This document shows positions 29,095 through 38,700 of a DNA stretch of 64,000 nt, piece after piece (positions within the stretch are counted from its first letter, which is position 1; every line of letters begins with the position of its first letter). The DNA comes from Microvirga sp. VF16 (lineage in GTDB: Bacteria > Pseudomonadota > Alphaproteobacteria > Rhizobiales > Beijerinckiaceae), in contig NZ_CP069354.1 in the NCBI RefSeq assembly GCF_016864375.1, positions 2,887,501-2,951,500 on the forward strand, given 5' to 3'. Position numbers and translations under genes: made by a program. Below the pieces are notes generated by a model that ran no database searches, was not told where the DNA came from, and saw only the letters and a program-made list of their open reading frames with translations.

Positions 29095-31277
29095 GCGCAC
29101 TGAGAGAAAATCGCTCACACACGCCGCTGGAACTACCGGAAGATCTGCTGGCTCCGTCCGATCTTGCCCGCTGCCTCTCGACCATGCTGTGGCTGATGGA
29201 ATGGCCCGGCAGCGCGGACGATCTGCTGTCGGCTCTGCCGCATGTCAAACCGGATATCGACCTGACCGACGTGCGAAACACCCTCGCCATCCTGGGTTAT
29301 CCAACCCGGATGGAACGTGTGTCGCGAGGCTCTCTCGATCCGAGGCGTCTGCCCGCCATCCTGCTGCCGGCGGGCGATGCGGCTGCCGTCGTCTATCGCG
29401 ACGAAGAAGGGCGGGTCCTGATTCTCGATGGTGCTACGGGTGAGGTGGAGCCCTGCGATCCAAAGGCACTGCGCGGTACTTTGATGCTCGTCATCGATAT
29501 GGATGCCGGGGCTCCGCGTCAGAGCTGGTTCAGTGGCATCGCACGCCGTTTCCGCGGCGATCTGCCCTCCCTGCTAGCCATTAGCGGGCTGATGGCGGTG
29601 CTCGGTCTCGCCGTGCCGGTCTTCACCATGGCGGTGTTCGATACGGTGATTGCCGGCTATAGCCCGGAAACCTTGCCTATGCTGGTTGCGGGCGCATCCG
29701 CGGCCATTCTTCTCGAGGTCGCCTTCCGTGCCATGCGGCAACGCGCTTTGCTCAGCATCGCCGAACGTCTCGACCGGTTGGTTCCAAGCGCCGTTTTCAC
29801 GCAGCTCATGTCCTTGCCGACTGCACTTGTAGAGCGCGCCGGCACGGCCTCCCAGGTATCGCGTCTGCGCGACTTCGCGGCGATCCGCGAATTCCTGACG
29901 GGCAGTTTCGCCGTTGCACTGCTCGACATGCCATTCACGCTGCTCGTCATCGTGCTCATGGTGGTGCTGGGTGGCTGGATTGCTCTCGTGCCGGTCGGCA
30001 CGGCTGCGGGCTTCGTCATCCTGTTCCTGGTTACCCGCGGACCGATGCGGCTGGCGATCGAGCGGGCCGCCCGCGCCAACCAGGCAAGGGAAGCGCTGGC
30101 GGTTGAGGCCCTCGAAACGGTACGGACCTTGAAGCTCGTCGGAGCCGAGGAGCGCTGGATCGACCGTTATTCGGCTGCTGCGGCCGCTGCCGCTGTATCC
30201 TCGGCACGGGTCAACACGCTGGCGGGTTCGGTGCTCGCAACCAGCCAGGCGCTCGTCACCCTGTCGGGGCTGGCCGCGGTGGTCATGGGGGTACTCTCCG
30301 TCCTGTCAGGCGCCATGACCGCCGGAGCGTTGATCGCCGGCATGATGCTGATCTGGCGCATTCTTGGTCCCATGCAAACCTGCTTCGTCATGCTCTCCCG
30401 CTGGGAGCAGACGCAGGCCTCCATCCGTCAGATCGATGGGCTGATGGCCCTGGAGACGGAGCGGCCTCCGCCGCTCGAGGCGCGCATGGCGCCGCCGGAG
30501 CAGGGCGCCATCGTGTTCCAGCGCGTGACCCTGCGCTATCTTCCACAATCCGAGCCGGTTCTCGCAGGCGCCAGCTTCGCGATCCAACCGGGACAGGTGG
30601 TGGCGGTGACGGGGGCCGAAGGCAGCGGCAAGTCGACCCTGCTGCTGCTGATCGCGGGCCTCTACCGGCCACAGGGCGGCTTGGTTCGGATCGACAGCCA
30701 CGACGTACGCTCCTTCAACCCCGCCGTGCTCCGCCGCAGCATCGGCTGGGTGCCGCAATCGCCGGGACTTCTTTACGGCACCGTAGCGCAGAACCTGCGT
30801 CTCGCCCGCCCCAGCGCATCGGACGCAGAGATCCGCGCAGCAGCTGAAGAGGCCGGCGTGCTGGAAGCCATCGAGTCGCTGCCACAGGGCTTCGATACCC
30901 GCGTCGGCGACAACCAGAGTGGCCGTCTGCCTCGCAGCATCCTTCAACGGATTGCTCTTGCCGGCGCATTGCTGCGCGATGCACCGATCCTGCTGCTCGA
31001 CGAACCTGTGGCCGGACTCGACGATGCCTGCGCGAAAGCGTTCACCGACGTCATTGCCTCGCGCCGCGGCCGCTGCACCATCCTCATGGCGACCCACCGG
31101 CCGAGTCACATCCGGCTGGCTGACCGTGTCCTTCGCCTGCGCGACGGACAGGTCGAAGAACTCGACCAGCAGACGGCTCCCGTTGGCCCCCGTCCCACAA
31201 GAGCCCCCATCGGCACGTCGCTGGCAAATGCCGCCTTCGCGAACATGTCCGTTGCCAACAGCTCGAAAGTTGCATGA
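29091..31277 (+). CDS. Type I secretion ABC exporter half with C39-like domain
   Basis: The 728-residue protein has an N-terminal C39-peptidase-like domain (about 15-135) with no Cys/His catalytic pair visible, so it is probably a substrate-docking version, then membrane helices (about 155-430) and a nucleotide-binding domain. Walker A is intact (GAEGSGKST, Lys at about 514), the Q-loop has VPQSPGLL, and Walker B with catalytic Glu is intact (LLLDEP, Glu at about 638). The signature is degenerate (GRLPRSILQR). The switch His is in MATHRPS. With the preceding gene it would give a heterodimer with one intact Walker A/B set and two unusual signatures. Its stop overlaps the adaptor gene start. 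Confidence 0.83.
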   Translation: MSALRENRSHTPLELPEDLLAPSDLARCLSTMLWLMEWPGSADDLLSALPHVKPDIDLTDVRNTLAILGYPTRMERVSRGSLDPRRLPAILLPAGDAAAVVYRDEEGRVLILDGATGEVEPCDPKALRGTLMLVIDMDAGAPRQSWFSGIARRFRGDLPSLLAISGLMAVLGLAVPVFTMAVFDTVIAGYSPETLPMLVAGASAAILLEVAFRAMRQRALLSIAERLDRLVPSAVFTQLMSLPTALVERAGTASQVSRLRDFAAIREFLTGSFAVALLDMPFTLLVIVLMVVLGGWIALVPVGTAAGFVILFLVTRGPMRLAIERAARANQAREALAVEALETVRTLKLVGAEERWIDRYSAAAAAAAVSSARVNTLAGSVLATSQALVTLSGLAAVVMGVLSVLSGAMTAGALIAGMMLIWRILGPMQTCFVMLSRWEQTQASIRQIDGLMALETERPPPLEARMAPPEQGAIVFQRVTLRYLPQSEPVLAGASFAIQPGQVVAVTGAEGSGKSTLLLLIAGLYRPQGGLVRIDSHDVRSFNPAVLRRSIGWVPQSPGLLYGTVAQNLRLARPSASDAEIRAAAEEAGVLEAIESLPQGFDTRVGDNQSGRLPRSILQRIALAGALLRDAPILLLDEPVAGLDDACAKAFTDVIASRRGRCTILMATHRPSHIRLADRVLRLRDGQVEELDQQTAPVGPRPTRAPIGTSLANAAFANMSVANSSKVA

Positions 31278-32722
31278 TGAGCAAGACCGCAACATCTCCC
31301 GCCAATGGCGAAATCCTGCCCCCGACGGCAGATCGCCGTATCCTACCGCGCGCCAATCGTCAGCCGCGCCCTGACAGCCATGTGCTGGCGCTCGAGGAAC
31401 TGCGCGTTCATGGCTTGGAACGTGCCGTGGTTCTAGGCACAGGGGCTCTCGTTGCCTTAGGCCTGACCTGGGCGGCCTTGGCCCATGTGCCCGAAGTTGC
31501 GGTCAGCGTAGGCGAGATCGCACCGGTGGCGGCGCCAGCACCCATTCAGCACCTCGAGGGCGGAATCGTCGCCGAAGTGCTGGTAACCGAGGGCGAAGCG
31601 GTGGAGGAAGGGCAGCCCCTGCTGCGCATGAGCGATGCGGCGGCCCAGGCCGAGCTGTCGCAGGCCCGGCACCGGCTCGACTCCCTGCAACTCCAGGCAC
31701 AGCGCCTTGCGGCGGCGGCAGAAGGCAACATCGTCGCTCTCGACCTGCGTGGTCGCCAGGGACCGACGGCTGGGATCGTCGCCCATGCCGGTGGCGATGC
31801 GCAAACCGTAGCGCCCCTGACCTCGAGACTCTTCGTCGAGCCTCAGCGCGCCGCGCTGAACGCGCGCCTGCGGGCGCTGGCCGACCGTGTTTCGGTTCTG
31901 CAGGAGCAGGTGGCACAGCGCCGCGGCGATCTGGCAACTCTGGCCGGACAGATTGCCGCCGTGCAGGAGCAGATGGAGCTGCACTCCAAAGAACTCGGCA
32001 TTCGCGAGGATCTCGCCCGCAACGGCCTCACGACGCGCCTATCGGTCCTGGAAGCCCAGCGGCTTTTCATGAGCGCGAAAGCCGAGCATGAGCGGCTGAG
32101 CGGCCAGCGTGCCACCGCTCAACGCAGTCTCGCCGAAGCCGAAGCCCGTGTCGTCGAGACGCAATCGGCCGCGGTCGACGAGGCTCGCCAGGAAGCGGCG
32201 CGCGTCGCTCTGGAAATTGCCGAGACGACGGAGGTTGTCCGGAGGATGGAGGACCGTGCCGAGCGTATTCTGCTCCGCGCTCCCATCGGCGGAGTCGTGC
32301 GAGGTCTTGCGGTGCATCGTCCCGGAACCGTGCTTCCGCCGGGCGGACTGGTCGCCGAGATCATGCCGCAGGATACGCAACTCGTGGCCGATGTCCGGCT
32401 GATGCCGCGCGACATCGGATTCATCGAAGTCGGGCAGCAGGTGCATGTGAAGGTCCAGGCCTTCGACTACGCCCGCTTCGGCTCCGTCGAGGGCAGGGTG
32501 GAGCGCGTGTCAGCAGGCACCTTCCTCGACGAGCAGCGGCAGCCGCATTACCGCGCGCGCATTGCCCTTGAGCAGCAGCATGTCGGGCACGATCCGCGCT
32601 ATGCGCAGCTCGTCGCGGGCATGACGGTTCAGGCGGACATCACCACCGGCACCAAAACGGTGCTGCAATATCTGCTGAAGCCGATCTATTCGGCCATGGC
32701 CGCATCCTTCCACGAGCGCTGA
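31274..32722 (+). CDS. Type I secretion membrane-fusion adaptor, HlyD type
   Basis: The 482-residue protein has a short cytoplasmic N-terminus, one membrane helix (about 50-72), a biotinyl-like part with IQHLEGGIVAEVLVTEGEAV, a long coiled coil (about 130-330), and the C-terminal barrel with LRAPIGGVVRGLAVHRPG. These are the features of HlyD/PrtE family adaptors that bridge an ABC exporter to an outer-membrane TolC channel. Two ATGs (31274 and 31277) overlap the stop of the ABC gene. It lies 8 bases before the giant cargo gene. Confidence 0.9.
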   Translation: MMSKTATSPANGEILPPTADRRILPRANRQPRPDSHVLALEELRVHGLERAVVLGTGALVALGLTWAALAHVPEVAVSVGEIAPVAAPAPIQHLEGGIVAEVLVTEGEAVEEGQPLLRMSDAAAQAELSQARHRLDSLQLQAQRLAAAAEGNIVALDLRGRQGPTAGIVAHAGGDAQTVAPLTSRLFVEPQRAALNARLRALADRVSVLQEQVAQRRGDLATLAGQIAAVQEQMELHSKELGIREDLARNGLTTRLSVLEAQRLFMSAKAEHERLSGQRATAQRSLAEAEARVVETQSAAVDEARQEAARVALEIAETTEVVRRMEDRAERILLRAPIGGVVRGLAVHRPGTVLPPGGLVAEIMPQDTQLVADVRLMPRDIGFIEVGQQVHVKVQAFDYARFGSVEGRVERVSAGTFLDEQRQPHYRARIALEQQHVGHDPRYAQLVAGMTVQADITTGTKTVLQYLLKPIYSAMAASFHER

Positions 32723-32730
32723 GCACATCC

Positions 32731-35700
32731 ATGACCCAGCAACCCGACCTGTCCATTCCCTTCGACGCCAGCGTGGTCGACGAGGAGGCCCTGCGAGCCC
32801 TGCGTGCCGTGCAGCGCACGGTTCCCGCCGGCGATGGGGCCACTAGCGGCAATCTCGTCGGAGGAACGGAGGCGGTTGCGGCATTCGGCATGATGCCTGG
32901 AGCGCCATCCGGAGGAGGTATGGGTGGGACGCATGGCATCGCATCTCTTCCCACAGAGCCAATGTCCCGTCCGGTGGACGGGCCGCTGGCGCATCTGGAC
33001 ATCCCTGCTCAAGCACGCACATCAGTCATGCTGGATTCCGCGTTGGCTGAGACTCCCGCCCTGGTTGCGCGGGTCGCATCACATCCCGTTGCCTCGCCGA
33101 AGATCGCAGCGTCCCGCGGCTCGTCCGGTCACGTTCCTTCTACACCCGATTTTGCAGTCGCACCTGAGCACCTGACGACGCCGAGCACTCATCCGGACGA
33201 GCAGGTTACGATCACTCCGCCTGGAGCCGACGAGCCGGAGCCGGAAGAGCCGCAGGATACGGCGGCTTCTCCTCCGCTCGTGCAGGTCACCGATGCGGAA
33301 GGGCAGGAGGATCAGCCGATCTCTCTCGATCTCTTGGCGGCCCTGGCCGATACGGACGGATCAGAGGTATTGTCGATCAGCATCCTAGGGGTTCCCGAAG
33401 GCGCTTCGCTGACACGCGGCACACGTCAATCCGATGGCAGCTGGAGCGTCTCTCCCGTCGACCTGCCGCATCTTGCTCTCATTCCGCCTCCGAACTTCTC
33501 GGGCACCCTTTCTCTCACGCTACGCACCACCTCCCAGGAAGTGAATGGCGGCACGGCTCTCGTCGACGCAACCTTCCAAGTGCAAGTGCACGCGGTCGCC
33601 GACGCGCCCGACGTGACGGTCGCCAATGCACATGGCCAGGAGGACATGCCGGTGAGTCTTGCCGGCCTGGGCGGTGCATTGCGGGACACGGACGGCTCCG
33701 AGAACCTGAGCTTCGTGCTCAGCGGCGTTCCCGCCGGTGCGACGCTTAGCGTCGGCACACCGCTTGGCGGCGGTCGCTGGGCTCTCACTCCAGAGCAACT
33801 CGAAGGCCTGACCCTGAACCCGCCGCCGCAGGTATCCGGGACATTCACTCTCACGCTCACGGCCATCGCGACCGAGAGTGAGCCGGGCGTGCCGAGCGCC
33901 CGCACCTCCGCCTCTTTCACGGTAGGCCTGGATGCGGTCGTGGATGCTGGCGCTGTCGGCGGCACGAGCCAAGGAGCGGAAGATAACGCGATCCTGCTCC
34001 AGCCCGCCTTCGCCACGCCGGATGCGGACGGTTCGGAAACCTGGGCGGAATTCACCCAGGTCGCAGGTCTTCCGCCTGGAGCCTCGCTCAATCGCGGCTC
34101 CGAGATCGCACCCGGTGTATGGCAGGTCTCGACGGCCGATCTGCGCGCGGGTCTCGTGAGCATCCGGCCGGCTGAGCACAGCGATGAGGATTTCACGCTC
34201 ACCCTGACAACGACGCTGACGGACTCTGCGAATGGCACCAGCGTCAGCCGAGTCGTGACAGGAACCCACACCGTCACCGTTACCGCCGTCGCCGATGCTC
34301 CCGTGGTGTCGGCGATCAACGCGTCTGGGGACGAGGATCAGCCGATCCCGCTCGACCTCTCGGCTGCTCTTGTTGATGTCGATGGTTCAGAGACCCTGTC
34401 GGTCAGCATCCTCGGTGTGCCGGCCGGCGCGTCTCTCTCGCACGGAACCCGTCGGCCTGACGGAAGCTGGAATGTGCCGCCAGCCGATCTGGACCATCTT
34501 TCCATTACGCCACCATCCAACTTCTCCGGCACGATCAACCTGACGCTTCAGGCCACGGCTCGCGAAAGCTCGAACGGTTCGACGGCGACGCGAAGCACCA
34601 ACTTCCAGGTTGAGGTCGACAATGTGTCCGACGCACCGGAGGTCGACGTCCACGATGCCTCGGGGCAGGAGGATCGCTGGATCGCACTTAACCTCGCGGC
34701 TGACCTGACCGATACGGATGGCTCGGAAGCTCTCTCGATCAGTGTTCTCAATGTGCCCGCAGGCGCCACGCTTTCGCATGGTGTTCCCCAGGCCGATGGC
34801 AGCTGGAAGATATCTCCGGCCGATCTGGGCGATCTGTCGATCCTGCCGCCTCAAAATTTCTCCGGCACCATCGATCTGACCCTCCGCGCCACGTCCGTGA
34901 GCACGAATGGCGCGACGGCCACCACTGATGCCCCGTTCCAGGTGCAGGTCGAGGCGATTGCGGACCTTCCTGATGTGAGCGTGAAGGACGCGTCGGGAAA
35001 AGAGGATCAGGCGATTCCGCTCAACCTTTCTGCCGCCCTGACGGACACTGACAACTCGGAGGTTCTATCGGTCACGATCGAGGGCCTGCCGGAGGGGGCA
35101 CGCCTCTCCGCTGGCACCGACAACGGCGACGGCACCTGGAGCCTCACACCGCCACAGCTCTCAGGCCTTACCGTCACGCCGCCGGCCGACTGGAGTGGCA
35201 CCATGTCGCTCACCCTGGTGGCGGAGGCACGGGAACTTTCCAATGGTTCGACAGAAATCGTGCGCGCGCCCTTCAAAGTCGAAGTGGATGAGGTCGCCGA
35301 CGCGCCGCTGATCGTCGCGCCTGGCGCCCGGGGGCCGGAAGATACGGCCATCCCGCTCGGTCTTTCGGCAGTGCTGAAGGATCAGGACGGTTCGGAGCAG
35401 CTCTCGGTCACCATCTTCGGCGTGCCTGCCGAGGCATCCCTGTCGCACGGCGTCCGTCAATCGGACGGCAGCTGGATCGTATCACCCTCCGACGTTCCGA
35501 ACCTGAAGCTCACGCCGAAGGAGGATTTTTCGGGGACCCTGGATCTGCGTATCGAGGCGACGGCCACGGAGAGCAACGGCGAAACCGAGACCAGAAAGGT
35601 CGAATTCCAGGTGCGGGTCGATGCGGTGGCCGACAAGCCTGATGTTACAGTCACCAATTTTTCCGGTCGCGAAGACGAACCCGTCGCGCTCACGGGACTG

Positions 35701-38700
35701 GGCGGAGCGCTGAAGGATATCGACGGTTCGGAGAGTTTGCGCTTCCTGCTCACCGTGCCTTCGGGCGCGACGCTCAATGTCGGCACCAAGCGTTCGGATG
35801 GCCGATGGCTGCTCACGAAGGATCAGCTTGAAGGCCTGATCCTCACGCCGCCCGCGAACCAATCCGGCACGATCAATCTGACGCTCACAGCAGTAGCAAC
35901 CGAGCGGGTCGGTGGTTCGACGGCCAGCAACTCGGCCACGTTCACGGTGAACCTAGATCCGGTTCTGGACGACGGCACCATCACTGGCTCCGCCACCGGC
36001 GATGAAGACACATGGATCACGCTCCATCCGAACTTCAATACGCCGGACGGAGACGGTTCCGAGACCTGGTCGGAGTTCACTTATATTTCCGGCGTGCCAT
36101 CCGGAGCGACGCTCAATCGCGGCGTGTTGGAAGATGGCGTTTGGAAGGTTCCGACAGCCGCCCTCCAGGCCGGCGATGTGGCAATCCTTCCGCCAGCGCA
36201 CAACAACCAGGAGATGACCCTCACGTTCAAAGCGATCCTGAACGATGCGGGCAATGGCAAAACCATCGACAAGGATGTGACGGGCACCAACGTGGTGACG
36301 GTCAACGCCGTGACCGACACGCCGAACGTGAGTGCCGAGAACGTAAAGGGGGAGGAAGATGTGGAGATTCCGCTCGATCTCTCCGCGAGCCTCGTCGATA
36401 CCGACGGATCGGAGACGCTGACGGTCAGAATCTACGGCGTGCCGGCAGAGGCCTCGCTCACGAAAGGAATTCTCCAATCCGACGGCTCCTGGATCGTGGA
36501 TGCGGAGGACCTGCCGCACCTCGCGCTCAGGCCGCCGCCGGATTTCTCAGGGACGCTGAATCTGAAGATCGAGGCGACCGCTCAAGAGAGTTCGACCGGC
36601 AAGACAGCCACACAGAGCATCGATTTTCAGGTGGAGGTCGAAGCCGTTGCCGATGAGCCGGGTCTGCGCGTCAGTCCGGCCGTGGGAGACGAGGACACTG
36701 AAATCCCGCTCAGCATCGCAGCCTGGACCACGGATCGCGATGGATCCGAAACCATTACGGGCTTTCGGATTTCGGGCATTCCGGACGGAGCTGCGGTCCG
36801 AGCTAACGGTGTTGTGCTGGCAATCGTCGATGGCAGCGTGGTGGTCGATCCTGACCTGGTGAACAGCCTGACCATCACGCCTCCCGCTCATTCAGACGAA
36901 GACTTCACCCTGAAGGTCGTCGCGATCTCGGCGGAGCCGAACGGGGACGACACCGAAAGCGAGCCACAGGACATCGTGGTCACGGTCCGGGCCGTGGCAG
37001 ATGCTCCGATCATGAATGTCACGGGTGCCACGGGCGACGAGGACACCCCCATCCATCTCAATCTCTCGGCCACCCTGCCGGACGCGGACGGATCCGAGTC
37101 GCTCAGCTTCGTCATCTCAGGAGTTCCTCAGGGCGCTATCCTGTCCCACGGCACCTACCAAGGGACCCACAATGGCTTCGAAACGTGGTCGCTGACGGCC
37201 GCGGAGGCGAAACTGGTGACGCTGCGGCCGCCCGCGAACTTCGCGGGCCTCATCGACTTGAGCGTGTCGGCCGTCTCGCAGGAGGCGAGGGGCGGCGATC
37301 AGGCCGTGACCCGGGTGGACTTTCCGGTCAAAGTTGTCGCGGTGGTGGATAATCCCGCAGTTGGCGGTCTCGACGGGATTTCCGGCAACTGGGGTACCAT
37401 GCACGGAATAGAGGATCAGCCTATAGCGCTGCACCTCAATCCCGGTCTCAGGGACAGCGACAACTCGGAGAAAGTCGTCGGCGACATTCTGATCAGCGGC
37501 ATTCCGAACGGCGCCATCCTGCGGTTGGCAGACGGCACAATCGTCAGTGCCGATGAAACCGGTATCTACAAGATTTCCGCCGATGACATGGCCGGCGTAA
37601 CGCTGACCATGCCGCGCGACAGTGACACGGCCGCTACGCTGACCGTCAAAATGACGATCGAGGACAGCGGCGGTGTGCGGGCCACGATCGGCGGTCAGAT
37701 GGGAGTGGATCCACTCGGCGATGCCGACAAACCCGTCCTGACGTTCTCGGCGTCGAACGGCACCGGCCACAACAGCGCGAATCCGGACGAAGGTCGAATC
37801 CCGCTCCACATCACGGCGGTCCCCGGCGACAGTGACGGGTCCGAGACGCTGTATATTTGGATTCGGAACGTGCCGGACGGAGCGACTCTGTCGGCCGGCA
37901 TTCCGGCCGGCGATAAATTATGGCTGGTTCCGGTCGAAGCTCTTCCGACACTCTCCATCCGTCCGCCTGCCGGATTTAGCGGAAGCTTCAATCTGACGGT
38001 AACGGCCGTTGGGGTTGAGCGGGAGGGTGACCAATCCGACTGGACCGAACTGGTTCCGGTGACGATCACCGCACCAGCCGGTGGAGGCGATGGCGGCGAC
38101 GGCGGGTCGGGCACGACGCCTGGCGGCGCACCAGTCGCGCAGGCTCCCAAGTTGGAAGTCGCCGATGCAGCAACGGCCGAGGACGACAGCGTTGCCCTGT
38201 CGATCAAGGCTAGCACCGACGACACAGACGGCGGTCGGGAAATTCTCGGCATTCGCATCGAAGGCGTGCCCGATGGCGCGCGTCTGTCGGCTGGTGTGAG
38301 AAACCCCGCTACCGGGGCCTGGGTTCTGCGCCCCGATCAGCTGGATGGATTGACCCTGACGCCTACGGCAGATTTCTCAGGCACAATCAAACTCGATGTC
38401 ATCGCAGTCTCCACGGAAGCCACAGGCAGCCAGACGACCACGAAGGCTGCACTGAATGTGAGCGTGGGCGCGATCGCGGATAATGCGGTCATCAGCGCCA
38501 ACCCGTCGACGGGGTTGGAGGATTCGGCCGTGCCGTTGAATCTCTCCGTTACGACAGGAGATGGCGACGGGAGTGAGACCGTCACCTCAATCGTGATCTC
38601 CGATCTTCCGGCAGGCTCTCGTCTCGAAGGGACCGGCATCATCGATATCGGCAACGGAAAATGGTCGGTCGATCCGGCAAACCTCGCGAGCTTGCGCTTC

